Shown here: one piece after another, positions 14,688 through 23,802 of the stretch
Layout: every line of letters starts with the position of its first letter
Numbering within the stretch: the first letter of the stretch is position 1
Source: REEB48 sp964355085
Lineage (GTDB): Bacteria; Patescibacteriota; Minisyncoccia; UBA6257; 02-FULL-45-10c
Direction of reading: 5' to 3'
Length of the DNA: 64,000 nucleotides
NCBI GenBank assembly: GCA_964355085.1
Contig: CAYHBW010000001.1
Location: 1 to 64,000, forward strand
Translations under genes and position numbers: made by a program
The notes under the pieces: generated by a model
The model's input: only the letters and a program-made list of their open reading frames with translations
What the model was told of the DNA's origin: nothing
The model's database searches: none

Positions 14688-16147
14688 TGCTGGAAAAAAT
14701 CCGCAGTTTTCTGTTTGAAAATCAAAATCAAAAACAGACGCTGGCCAAAAACGCTTTCTGGCTTTTTTTCGGCCAGACCGGCGGAAGACTTCTCCGCGCG
14801 ACACTGGTAATATACGCTGCCCGCATTCTCGGACCGGAAAGCTGGGGGGCTTTTTCCTATGTCATGAGTCTCGTGGCCTTTCTGCTGATATTTTCCGACA
14901 TAGGCATAAGCGCAATCGTCACGCGGGAATCGGCGAAAAATATCCAAGCCGGCAGGGAATATTTCTCAACGGCATTTTTCATAAAAATTTTCCTTTTGGC
15001 GGCCGGATTACTGATCCTTGTTTACGGAGCTCCATATCTTACAACAATTCCGGAGGCCGGAGCATTATTAGCTCTCGCCTCTTTATTGCTGATTTTCGAC
15101 AGCTTGAGGAATTTCGGATTCGCCGTCAGCCGGTCGTTGGAACAGATGCAATGGGAAGCGATCAATGAGATATTGACGAATTTCAGCATCGTCATAGTCG
15201 GATTTCTCGCACTTTCCAAGTCGCCGACCGGCGTCTCACTCGCCTATGCCTATATTGCCGGAACCGGCATCGGATTAGCAGGCATGACTTATACCCTGCG
15301 GGGATATTTTCCGGATATATTCGCCGATTTCAATCCGCAGCTGATCAAACCGATTCTCGCTTCGTCACTTCCTTTCGCATTCGCAAGCTTCCTCGGAGCA
15401 ATAATGATAAACACCGACCTAATCATGCTTGGGTGGCTCCGGTCGCCGGAAGAAATAGGATTTTATTCAGCCGCTCAAAAACCAATCCAGCTTCTCTATG
15501 CGATGGCAGGTCTTTTCGCCACAAGTCTTTTCCCGGTGATGTCAAAACTTTCGCATAAAAGCCAGCCGGATGAAATCAGGAACATACTTGAAAAAACCCT
15601 GACCGCCGCGCTTTTCGTAGCGGTTCCGACAGCAATGGTCGGCCTGCCATTAAGCCGGGAAATCGTCGCTTTCCTCTTCGGACAGGAATATCTTCCGGCA
15701 ACCCAATCTTTCCGGATACTGCTTCTCACGCTTCCGGTGATTTTCCCTTCGGTCATAGTGAGTAATTCATTACTCGCCCAGAATCAGCAGAAAAAATTCA
15801 TAACTTTTTCTCTGATCGGAGCCATGGGGAATATCGCCTTCAATTTTCTCCTGATTCCGGAATTCGGAATCGCCGGATCATCCGCCTCCACGCTTATGAC
15901 CCAGATTCTGGCCAACGCATTCATCTGGCATAAGATGAATTCTATCGTCAGTTTCAAAATTTCCGGAAAACTCTTTAAAATAACATCTGCTTCGCTTTCC
16001 AGCGCAGGCGTGGCGATCGTTATCCAATCACTTGGAATTCCGGTATTACTGACTATCCTGATATCAGCAATAACATATTTTACGACTCTCATTATATTAA
16101 AAGAACCGACACTTGAAAATATCAGTAAAATTGTAAAGTTAAAATGA
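14687..16147 (+). CDS. Oligosaccharide flippase (Wzx/MATE-like)
   Basis: 486 residues with about 12-14 hydrophobic helices. The start (LAKNAFWLFFGQTGGRLLRATLVIYAARILGPESWGAFSYV) matches polysaccharide flippases, as does the central LIMLGWLRSPEEIGFYSAAQKPIQLL. It should move undecaprenyl-linked oligosaccharides to the outer face. ATG overlaps the stop of the initiating transferase, so the pair forms the start and export steps of one pathway. A bidirectional terminator follows 44 bp downstream. Confidence 0.94.
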   Translation: MLEKIRSFLFENQNQKQTLAKNAFWLFFGQTGGRLLRATLVIYAARILGPESWGAFSYVMSLVAFLLIFSDIGISAIVTRESAKNIQAGREYFSTAFFIKIFLLAAGLLILVYGAPYLTTIPEAGALLALASLLLIFDSLRNFGFAVSRSLEQMQWEAINEILTNFSIVIVGFLALSKSPTGVSLAYAYIAGTGIGLAGMTYTLRGYFPDIFADFNPQLIKPILASSLPFAFASFLGAIMINTDLIMLGWLRSPEEIGFYSAAQKPIQLLYAMAGLFATSLFPVMSKLSHKSQPDEIRNILEKTLTAALFVAVPTAMVGLPLSREIVAFLFGQEYLPATQSFRILLLTLPVIFPSVIVSNSLLAQNQQKKFITFSLIGAMGNIAFNFLLIPEFGIAGSSASTLMTQILANAFIWHKMNSIVSFKISGKLFKITSASLSSAGVAIVIQSLGIPVLLTILISAITYFTTLIILKEPTLENISKIVKLK

Positions 16148-16190
16148 AGCTCCCCGGGCGTAATCCTGGAGTATACAGATCAAGAGAAAT

Positions 16191-16220
16191 AAAAATCCCC
16201 GTATACCGGGGATTTTTATT
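16191..16220. terminator. Bidirectional rho-independent terminator
   Basis: AAAAATCCCCG, loop TATAC, CGGGGATTTTT followed by ATTT. The perfect 11-bp stem with A- and T-runs on its two sides serves both the flippase (plus) and the convergent surface-protein gene (minus). Confidence 0.93.
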
Positions 16221-16226
16221 TCCTTG

Positions 16227-17117
16227 CTATTGAGCTTTCTTTTTCTGCAATTCCTGAATTTGTTTCATCAATGCCTCAATTTGAGCTTGGAGATTATTCA
16301 TCGTTTCCGCACTTGCTGAATTCGCTGCTGGAGCGGCAGGAGCACTGACTCCGGAAAAAACTTCTTTCAATTTTGCCGAAGTCTGCGGACCGACACGTCC
16401 AACTTGGGAAATCCCGTATTTTTTCTGAAAAGCGCGGACCGCTTTCTGGGTCAAAGCGCCGTAAAAAGCGGTGATTTGTCCCTCCGGATAAATACTTGGG
16501 TCTTTCGCCAATAACTGCTGTAATCTGGATACATCTTCACCTCTACTGCCACGCTCCAATTCACGATTAAATACTGGAGATACCGATTTGGCAACAGCAG
16601 ACGGTTGAGCAGCCGCCGATGGGGTTGCCGGAACCGCAGGTGATACCTTCGGAACGGCTGGAGTAGCGGGAGTCGCTCCGTAATTGTAGGAAGTTAGACT
16701 TCCTCCTCCACCACCTCCGGAGGCACCGCTACCGCTGTCACCTCCATCAGAGCATAGCTGGGATGTGGAAGGAGTTACCGTAACTGTGATAGATCCGGAA
16801 TCCTGGCTCGTATTCATGATCACGGACGATTCGGAGGAATCACAGGTTCGAGTCAGCGAGACGTAAGTCAACGGACTGACTGTAAGTTTCCTGCGGTCTG
16901 AAGAAGTGATCCCGAATGATTTCCCGGTCGAAAGCGTAACATCAAAACTACTGGCTCCGACAACTATGGTATCGATCGTATATTCGGATCCTCTTACTGC
17001 CAGAGTATATCCTCCGACCGAGATGTTAACCGATGAATCAAGGGTGACATCATTGGCCCCGAAGACCATCACAGGTGAAAGTATCAATCCGACGATAATT
17101 GATAGGACTTTTTTCAT
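16227..17117 (-). CDS. Secreted surface protein with peptidoglycan-binding domain
   Basis: 296 residues. Signal peptide 1-20 (IIVGLILSPVMVFGA). Next comes a beta-rich region with two Cys (RTCDSSE, QLCSDGG) up to about residue 128, then a Gly-rich segment and an Ala/Pro linker (TPATPAVPKVSPAVPATPSAAAQPS). The PG_binding_1 domain is at about 187-250 (SRGEDVSRLQQLL..YGALTQKAVRAFQKKYGI..VGPQTSAKL). The tail has a short coiled coil (ETMNNLQAQIEALMKQIQELQKKK). It probably sits in the cell wall. It is 20 bp behind the repeat protein gene and so likely co-transcribed. Confidence 0.9.
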   Translation of the reverse strand: MKKVLSIIVGLILSPVMVFGANDVTLDSSVNISVGGYTLAVRGSEYTIDTIVVGASSFDVTLSTGKSFGITSSDRRKLTVSPLTYVSLTRTCDSSESSVIMNTSQDSGSITVTVTPSTSQLCSDGGDSGSGASGGGGGGSLTSYNYGATPATPAVPKVSPAVPATPSAAAQPSAVAKSVSPVFNRELERGSRGEDVSRLQQLLAKDPSIYPEGQITAFYGALTQKAVRAFQKKYGISQVGRVGPQTSAKLKEVFSGVSAPAAPAANSASAETMNNLQAQIEALMKQIQELQKKKAQ

Positions 17118-17137
17118 ATTAATTTACAAATTAAATT

Positions 17138-17851
17138 TTATTTGCAAGTACCGGCTTCCCATAGGGCATAGTACGCCGTACCTCCGCGCCATGAAGTCGT
17201 AGCGGCACCGACAGAATCACTTGGAGCAAAATACATCCTGTAGTACGATCCATTCGATCCTATTACTTGAATGCATGCGCCAGTATTGCTTGACGTAGTG
17301 TTCAATGACAATGTGGTAGTTGCCGTTCCGCTAGCGCCAAATGAATAAGCAGGAGAAGAAGATGCGCCTGCTGTTATGCTGCCGGAAGCGTTGAAGTTCC
17401 CGGAAACAGTTGAAGAAGCGGAAGCGATCAAATTTCCGCCGACTGTCAATCCATTTGTTGTGGAAGCGTTACCGGTCAAGACGATTGCATCTCCGGCCGC
17501 GTCACCTAAAGTAGCTCCGCCTTTTACGGTCAAAGCGCCCTCGGTATCAATGGCTCCGGTGCTGCCGGTTGTAGTCGCCATGCCGCCAACCCACATGAAT
17601 CCGGAAGCTGAAACTTGCGTAGTTGAAGCATTGACTAAAGTAGTCAAGCCGGTGACTGACAAGGTTCCAGCCGCAGATACGTTGCCAGTAAGCGTGCTTG
17701 CGCCCGTAACTGTCAAAGTTCCGCCGGTGGAAATGTTTTCGCTAATTGTAGTTGCTCCATATGCCGCCGCCCACACGACCATGAGCGAAAGCATTACTGA
17801 TAATGCGACAACTGCGTATTGCTGTTGCCTGTTTAGAATATTGCTATTCAT
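17138..17851 (-). CDS. Secreted Ser/Thr/Gly-rich repeat protein (adhesin/S-layer-like)
   Basis: 237 residues. A hydrophobic segment at about 12-33 (AVVALSVMLSLMVVWAAAYGA) acts as signal or anchor. The body is made of degenerate repeats of the form GTLTVTGASTLTGNVSAAG, consistent with a beta-helix or phage-tail-fibre-like stalk, and ends in a compact domain with two Cys (TGACIQVIG, EAGTCK). About a third of residues are Ser or Thr, so O-glycosylation by the adjacent ligase is possible (inference). Similar repeats are common in CPR surface proteins. Confidence 0.85.
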   Translation of the reverse strand: MNSNILNRQQQYAVVALSVMLSLMVVWAAAYGATTISENISTGGTLTVTGASTLTGNVSAAGTLSVTGLTTLVNASTTQVSASGFMWVGGMATTTGSTGAIDTEGALTVKGGATLGDAAGDAIVLTGNASTTNGLTVGGNLIASASSTVSGNFNASGSITAGASSSPAYSFGASGTATTTLSLNTTSSNTGACIQVIGSNGSYYRMYFAPSDSVGAATTSWRGGTAYYALWEAGTCK

Positions 17852-17962
17852 ATCTTTTTATTTTTTTTAAATTATTATTGATAATAAACGACCGACTTTT
17901 TAAGTCTTATTTAGTATGGGTCATACGGACGGGAAAAGCAAAAACGATCCTGTTGATAACTA

Positions 17963-20173
17963 TTATCTTTCTCCTGCGCGGATTTGATCTAATAATGCTC
18001 CCCCTTCATCTCTGAATTCGGGGAATTTTTCAACGGCGGATTCCAGAACGATTATCGCGCTGCGGTCGTCGCCGGCCAAAAGATGCGCTCCGATCAGACT
18101 TTTGTAATTTTGCAGATTTTCCGGATCTCCTTGGACAAATGCCTCCCAGATACCTACCAGTCTCCCGTAATTCTTGACTTGGGAATAAACCTGAACCAGT
18201 ATCTGACGGGGTAAATTCAACGTTCCGAATCCATCGGTCAGAAGCTTGTCCGCCACATCCTGCCTGCCGGTCATTATATAGGCGGCGGCGAGATTCAATC
18301 TGGCTTGATCGAATTCAGGATCAAGCTCAAAAGCCCTGATAAGTACGTCGATTGCATTTGAGGCATCTCCTCTCTGGAGATAAATATCGGCGATTTCAAA
18401 ATAAATCTGCTGCTTTTTAGGAGAAAGACTGCTGGCTTTTTCAAGCATCTCTAGGGCGGGCTCGGAAAATCCGACGCGGCTGTACAATCCCGCAAGGAAT
18501 AAATGAGCGCGCGGATCAAGCGGATTCTCTTCGACGCCTCTTTCCGATTCCTGAATCGTAAAACGAAGAACTTTATCTTTGAATTCAATCGGAAGATTCG
18601 ATGATCCGACATTCATGGCAAAGCGGGTGAGCTGCTCCCGTATTTCCTGCTTGCCGATCGAATCATAAGAAATGGCCTCTTGAAAATATCCGAATGAATC
18701 CTCTGCTTGACCTTGCGCCTGCGCTTTCAATGCGCTCAAAAGATTAAGATTTATCATGAGCGGCCGCCAATTCAAAAAATAAAATACCCAGCAAAAAACC
18801 GTCAGAAGTAATGCGCCGTACGCATACGTCGACCTGGAATCAACCCCGTAAATCCGGCTCTCTTTCCCGGAAGAAACGGCGGGACTTAAATCAGCGGACT
18901 CGGAATTTATGAATGCCAGAAATGAGAAAAAGGAGAGATATGTGGCGACATTGTCAAAAACAAAAAGATTCTGAAGAAAATAAGCGACAAATAAAGCTCC
19001 GATCAGCAATCCCTCTTCCAAGAGATGTTTCCGCCTGCGAAAATTTTCTAGAAGCATATAAAACGCCGCGACAAAAATACCCAGATAAGAAATAATTCCC
19101 AATAGCCCGGCATTTATGAGCCAATCAAAAATTATATTATGAGAACGATCGAACCATGGCTCCTGCTTCCATAATTCTGGTCGGAAATATTTTGAAAAGA
19201 CTATGGCGTAATTTTCCGGCCCCCAACCAAGAATAGGGTGGTCTTTGACCCCTTCAAAACTCATCTTCCAGATGCTGAAACGGGATGTGACTGTTCTTTC
19301 TGAAAATGAAAGGGAGGTCAACCGCGCCAAAGCATCACTTTTTTTAATGAATGAACTGTCGCGTATCAGCCAAAGAAAAGCCGGGACAACTATTAGAAAT
19401 CCCAAACCGATACCTATGTGCTTCAGGATTATTTTTTCCGAATCCTTGACCGGTTTTTTCAAAAACAAATACGATATCGCAGCCGATATCGATCCGACGA
19501 GAAGACCGAGAACAGGACCGCGGCTGGCCGTAAAAAATATTGAAAGGAATGTCCACGCAATCATAAAAACATAAAAATACGACTGCGGAGAGTTCTTTTC
19601 CGACTTAAGCCATAGGAGCGCGGCAATAGCCAGAAGGAAAATCAAATAGGCCGCCAGATAAGTCGGGTTCCCGATAGTCCCGTCAGTCCGGAATCCCCCT
19701 TGAGGGGAGGCTAGATATCCGAGTTTTTGAAAGAGAACATAAAAATTCTCGAATATTCCGGAAACCATGAACAGATTGAAAAATACATTCCAATCGCTTT
19801 TCCTGAATACCGAAGACAGGACGACGAAATATGCGAAAAGATGGAGATAGGCGATCAACCCCTCCATTCTCTCGAAATTAGACCAGAAGCTTCTTTCCGG
19901 ATTGACTGAAAAAATCGTCGCGAGACTTACGACTATGATCCAAAAAAACAGCGCATAAAAAAGCGCGGATTTCCTTGGACGATACTCCTCGCATGTTACA
20001 GCTAGCCATATCCAGACGAAAAAACAGACCTCGATCAAAGCCCGGAACACAAAAGCTTTGCCGGTTATATACGGAAAGAACAGGGATTGGGAAACATAAA
20101 GCGGGATAAATGGCACGGCCAATAGACAGACCCTTGCCAAAGATAAAATCGCTTTTTTTATTTCGGAATTCAT
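17963..20173 (-). CDS. O-antigen ligase/polymerase-like membrane protein with C-terminal TPR domain
   Basis: 736 residues from ATG 20173 (MNSEIKKA); a GTG at 20191 is also in frame. About 12 helices fill residues 1-470. The Wzy_C region contains FTASRGPVLGLLVG, then a large external loop with GWGPENYAIVF and WFDRSHNIIFDWLINAGLLG, the characteristic RxHN-type motif of WaaL/PglL-like enzymes. From about 540 to the end TPR-like helices recur (EENPLDPRAHLFLAGLYSRVG, DASNAIDVLIRAFELDPEF). It could polymerise the glycan or transfer it en bloc to lipid or protein. Being next to two Ser/Thr-rich secreted proteins makes protein O-glycosylation worth considering. Confidence 0.9.
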   Translation of the reverse strand: MNSEIKKAILSLARVCLLAVPFIPLYVSQSLFFPYITGKAFVFRALIEVCFFVWIWLAVTCEEYRPRKSALFYALFFWIIVVSLATIFSVNPERSFWSNFERMEGLIAYLHLFAYFVVLSSVFRKSDWNVFFNLFMVSGIFENFYVLFQKLGYLASPQGGFRTDGTIGNPTYLAAYLIFLLAIAALLWLKSEKNSPQSYFYVFMIAWTFLSIFFTASRGPVLGLLVGSISAAISYLFLKKPVKDSEKIILKHIGIGLGFLIVVPAFLWLIRDSSFIKKSDALARLTSLSFSERTVTSRFSIWKMSFEGVKDHPILGWGPENYAIVFSKYFRPELWKQEPWFDRSHNIIFDWLINAGLLGIISYLGIFVAAFYMLLENFRRRKHLLEEGLLIGALFVAYFLQNLFVFDNVATYLSFFSFLAFINSESADLSPAVSSGKESRIYGVDSRSTYAYGALLLTVFCWVFYFLNWRPLMINLNLLSALKAQAQGQAEDSFGYFQEAISYDSIGKQEIREQLTRFAMNVGSSNLPIEFKDKVLRFTIQESERGVEENPLDPRAHLFLAGLYSRVGFSEPALEMLEKASSLSPKKQQIYFEIADIYLQRGDASNAIDVLIRAFELDPEFDQARLNLAAAYIMTGRQDVADKLLTDGFGTLNLPRQILVQVYSQVKNYGRLVGIWEAFVQGDPENLQNYKSLIGAHLLAGDDRSAIIVLESAVEKFPEFRDEGGALLDQIRAGER

Positions 20174-20216
20174 GACAAACAAATCATACACTGAACCCGG
20201 AGAATTTGAAATGGTC

Positions 20217-22010
20217 TTATTTTTTCAGATGATAAGTCTTATGGAAATAGGAATTTGTATCTTTAATCAGATCGGCCGGATTACCTGACTCGATTACCCG
20301 CCCACCCTCCAAAACGAATATGGTATCCGCGTCCAAAACAGTGGACAGACGGTGCGCTATGATTATTATGGTCATCTTGCCACGCAGTCCGCTAATCGAT
20401 TTTTGAATCAAAAGCTCGGACTCATTATCCAGAGCGCTCGTCGCCTCATCCAATATGAGAATCGAAGGATTCCTCGCCAAAATTCTTGCCAAAATTATTC
20501 TCTGTCTCTGCCCGCCTGAAAGCATTACGCCCCTATCCCCCACAACCGTCTTCATGCCATCCTTCTGCCTTTCTATGAATTCAGATGCGTTCGCGAGTTT
20601 TGCGGCATTCTCTATATCTTCGTCGGAAATATTCTCGCCATAAAAACGGATGTTGTTTTCTATCGTATCATTCACAAGAAAAACTTCCTGGGATACGTAT
20701 CCGATGTTCTTCCGCCAATCTTGCAAAGCGATATCGTTTATGTCGACTCCATCAACCAGAATCTCGCCTTTTCCAGGATTCAAAAATTTCAAAAGAAGGT
20801 CCGCGATCGAGGACTTTCCAGCTCCGGACGGACCGATCAATCCCACGACCTGTCCTTTTTTGATTTTGATATCCACCCCAGCCAAAACACGGCTTCCTTC
20901 ATCGTAGGAAAAATCGATATTTTTAAGATGAAGTGAATCTTGGAATTCAAAGGGCGATGATCCGCCTGGATTCTCCTGGTTATTTTCCAATTCCGATCTG
21001 AAGGACAGGATATTTTTCAGGAATGGAATCTGTTCGTTCACTGAATGGAATGCGGCCTGCGATCCCTCAAGATAGGTGAAAATTTTCTGGATGAAATATA
21101 CCGTCACAATAAATGCAGGCAAATTGAAATTCGGCGATTTGTATTGGTAATAAAAAAGGACGGAGATGAATATCATGGCCATTGGCTGCATAAAATTGGA
21201 CAATAGAGAACGGAAAACCACGATTTTCATGTGCAGATTCTTCATGCGGTTATACAATCCCCCCCCTTTTTCCGTAGCGGCATTCTCGACGGTCAGAGAT
21301 TTTATATATTTCGCCCCGGAAATATTTTCAATCAAATAACCGGAAATCAGCTTTTCCACGGCGATCATTTTTTCAAAGATATCGCGGTTCTTCCTGATAA
21401 AAGGGAATAGCAAGAGGACGCCCGCTCCTCCGACGAGCAGGGTCAATAGCGTCACCTCGGGAGAAATATTGATTGCAAAAAATAAATAGATCAGCAGTCC
21501 GGTGCCTGAAATTATAAATCGGCTCAAATAGACGATTGAATCCGAAGTGGTCTGCATATCCCGCAAAATGGTGGCTTGGACATATCCGAGCTTCTGCTTC
21601 AATAAAAACGTCCATTTGGCTCCGAAAACCAACTTAAGCAGATCCTTGACCGACTGATTCTTGTAGTCGATCATCGTCAAATAAGAGATATAGGAAAAAA
21701 TAACAAAAATGAAGGCGCGGAGGAAAAATAAGCAGATGGCCAGACCGAGAAGAAAAATGAGGTCGTGTTCGAAAGGAAGATAATCCACATATTTCAAAAT
21801 CGTCCTTGAAATGAAATCTTCGGCTGGCATCGCATTTTTAGTGAAAAAAGAAAATACCGGGATAAGGACATTTATTCCGATACTATCGAGAAGCCCGCCT
21901 AAAAATCCCAGAAATGCGAGAAAAACTAGCTTCCCCCTGAAACCACGGAATGATTCGTTCAAAATCCGGAAAACTTCTGAAAGTTTCAAAAAATTCTTGA
22001 TGAATTGCAT
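20217..22010 (-). CDS. ABC exporter, fused membrane and ATPase domains (MsbA/PglK type)
   Basis: 597 residues from ATG 22010; the in-frame TTG at 22016 overlaps the upstream gene and is rejected. Six helices occupy about 1-310. The ATPase domain has Walker A GPSGAGKSS, Q-loop YVSQEVF, signature LSGGQRQR, Walker B ILILDEATSALD and the H-loop IIAHRLST. The overall layout is that of lipid or lipid-linked oligosaccharide flippases. In a glycan locus it may flip a lipid-linked oligosaccharide, in parallel with the Wzx-like protein at 14.7 kb. The start lies 2 nt after the FemAB-like gene stop, so the genes are coupled. Confidence 0.94.
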   Translation of the reverse strand: MQFIKNFLKLSEVFRILNESFRGFRGKLVFLAFLGFLGGLLDSIGINVLIPVFSFFTKNAMPAEDFISRTILKYVDYLPFEHDLIFLLGLAICLFFLRAFIFVIFSYISYLTMIDYKNQSVKDLLKLVFGAKWTFLLKQKLGYVQATILRDMQTTSDSIVYLSRFIISGTGLLIYLFFAINISPEVTLLTLLVGGAGVLLLFPFIRKNRDIFEKMIAVEKLISGYLIENISGAKYIKSLTVENAATEKGGGLYNRMKNLHMKIVVFRSLLSNFMQPMAMIFISVLFYYQYKSPNFNLPAFIVTVYFIQKIFTYLEGSQAAFHSVNEQIPFLKNILSFRSELENNQENPGGSSPFEFQDSLHLKNIDFSYDEGSRVLAGVDIKIKKGQVVGLIGPSGAGKSSIADLLLKFLNPGKGEILVDGVDINDIALQDWRKNIGYVSQEVFLVNDTIENNIRFYGENISDEDIENAAKLANASEFIERQKDGMKTVVGDRGVMLSGGQRQRIILARILARNPSILILDEATSALDNESELLIQKSISGLRGKMTIIIIAHRLSTVLDADTIFVLEGGRVIESGNPADLIKDTNSYFHKTYHLKK

Positions 22011-22012
22011 GT

Positions 22013-23110
22013 TCAATTTTTTTCGGATTTCATATGATTTTCAACGTATTTTTCAGTCAGATGATCTCTTCTCTTTTTCATATATTCCGCATCATAAAAT
22101 TTCTCCCCCCTGAAAAGGGGCTTTATCCTGCCGCCGAATCCGGATTTGAAAAATGAAATGCTTATCTCTTTGGGCGTCCTGACCTCGTCGGAAATGATCG
22201 GATAAAAATTACAGCCAAGCTCATACTGCCTGAAATTATTAGACTTGAGATACTTGATTATCCCCCATTGCAAAAAATGACTGATTCCATTCATTTCCTT
22301 GAAATCGGCTGCGGTGGCTCCGAACGCATAATATGCAGATTGCTTATAGACGAAGAAAATCACTCCGCTGGCGAATTTTCCGGAGCTGTCTTTTTCGAGC
22401 GCCAAAACAGCGGCGCCGGCCTTGATAAGTCCGTATGTCGCATCCCAGCGTTCCCTGGTTCCGACTTCTTTCCCCGCCGCGGAAAAATAAATATCTTTAT
22501 AGATCTTGAATATCCGATCGCTGATATTATTCTTATCGAAAAAATCGATGGACAGACCCGTTTTACCTGCCGATCGTATATCATACTGATACCCGTCGCG
22601 AATATTTTTGAAAAGTTGCTCTTCCGGCAATGACAGATCAACAATATTGGTTGTCAACGAAACATCGCCGAATCCGGATTTTAATAATTGATTGAATTTA
22701 CCAGGACCATATTCGGAGTCATCGGCCAACGGATCGGAAAAAAATTTCGCATACATGACGGATTTTTCCCTGGCAAGAGCATCTATCCTTTCAAAGGCCG
22801 ACTTCAACAATTTTGCGGACTTTGACTCGGACAGATCGCTCCGCAATGCCGGGAATGGCACCGGGTCTCCGCCCATCGCAAATTCAAAAATATCGCCCTC
22901 TCCGGAAATAGGTTGCTTGATCAGCGGGACAGCCGCCGCCAGCTTCCCGGCTTCAATTATTCCAAAAGAAAGATTCTCGCTTGCATTATTTAAGCTCAAG
23001 CAAAAACGCATCGCATCACTTGAGTGCCTGAACCAAGCCGAACTGGAGTTCAAGCAAAAATCATCCCACTGCTTAAGATCTAATTTTCCAAACGGAACAA
23101 AATCAGCCAT
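22013..23110 (-). CDS. FemAB/GNAT-like acyl or aminoacyl transferase
   Basis: 365 residues. The arrangement of two GNAT-like halves is seen in the N-terminal WFRHSSDAMRF..FGIIEAGKLAAAVPL and the C-terminal FASGVIFFVYKQSAYYAFGATAADFKEMNGISHFLQWGIIKYLKSNNFRQYELG, typical of FemAB-like proteins of polysaccharide clusters. Those acylate sugars or build peptide bridges. It overlaps the cytidylyltransferase gene by one base (TAATG). In this setting it may N-acylate an amino sugar, possibly filling the PseH-type role, but there is no direct evidence. Confidence 0.82.
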   Translation of the reverse strand: MADFVPFGKLDLKQWDDFCLNSSSAWFRHSSDAMRFCLSLNNASENLSFGIIEAGKLAAAVPLIKQPISGEGDIFEFAMGGDPVPFPALRSDLSESKSAKLLKSAFERIDALAREKSVMYAKFFSDPLADDSEYGPGKFNQLLKSGFGDVSLTTNIVDLSLPEEQLFKNIRDGYQYDIRSAGKTGLSIDFFDKNNISDRIFKIYKDIYFSAAGKEVGTRERWDATYGLIKAGAAVLALEKDSSGKFASGVIFFVYKQSAYYAFGATAADFKEMNGISHFLQWGIIKYLKSNNFRQYELGCNFYPIISDEVRTPKEISISFFKSGFGGRIKPLFRGEKFYDAEYMKKRRDHLTEKYVENHMKSEKN

Positions 23111-23802
23111 TATTTTTTCTTTTTAAGCAAAATGGCTTCAACTGCCTCGAAATCTTCCGGATAGTCAACATCAATGTTCTCATCTTTTTCCATTACCAGG
23201 ACATCTGCCTTGTCAGCGCCCATTTGTCTTTTAAGAGTCGTGATTTTCGTAAGGCAGATTGCCCCGTTCTCTTTCACGAGCGGCTCCTGAAACTGGCTGT
23301 TTCTTTCAGTCGTTGGATAAAATCTCACCCAACCGCCGATCGCTTCTTTCCAGTAATGGCCTTTGTCGTAAATACCGCTGAAAACAGTGTCGGAATCCCG
23401 ATCAAGCGCGAGATCGATCGCCTGTTCAATCCTCTCCGCTTTCAAAAGCGGAGAAGTCGTATAAACGAGTAGCACATAATCCGGAACATATCCCTGTTTT
23501 TCCAGCTCTCCGAGGGCGTGCTTAACCACCGCATAAGTCGTCACTTCGTCTGATGTCAAATCAGCCGGTCTTTTAAATGGGACATCGGCGCCGTATTTTC
23601 TGGCGATCTTCGCAACCTTGTCGGATTCCGTAGAAACCACGATCCGATCCAAACGCCCCACTCCTTTCAGCGTCTCCAAAATGTAAGCCATCATCGGCTT
23701 GCCGGCCAGATCCCGGGTGTTTTTATTCGGAACCCGCTTGGAATGTTCCTTTATCGGAACAAGGGCTAATATCTTTTTTCCCGGTTTTTTATTATTTTTC
23801 AT
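23110..23802 (-). CDS. CMP-nonulosonate (acylneuraminate) cytidylyltransferase family
   Basis: 230 residues, normal family length. KKILALVPIKEHSKRVPNKNTRDLAGKPMMAYIL is the nucleotide-binding start; a typical LxxTSPL motif appears as LLVYTTSPLLKAE, and DENIDVDYPEDFEAVEAIL is the metal-binding end (IDxPxDF). It should activate a sialic, pseudaminic or legionaminic acid as its CMP form. The matching synthase (neuB-like, 35598-36734) and the pseB-pseC pair lie about 12 kb away on the same strand. It overlaps the next upstream gene by 11 nt. Confidence 0.9.
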   Translation of the reverse strand: MKNNKKPGKKILALVPIKEHSKRVPNKNTRDLAGKPMMAYILETLKGVGRLDRIVVSTESDKVAKIARKYGADVPFKRPADLTSDEVTTYAVVKHALGELEKQGYVPDYVLLVYTTSPLLKAERIEQAIDLALDRDSDTVFSGIYDKGHYWKEAIGGWVRFYPTTERNSQFQEPLVKENGAICLTKITTLKRQMGADKADVLVMEKDENIDVDYPEDFEAVEAILLKKKK

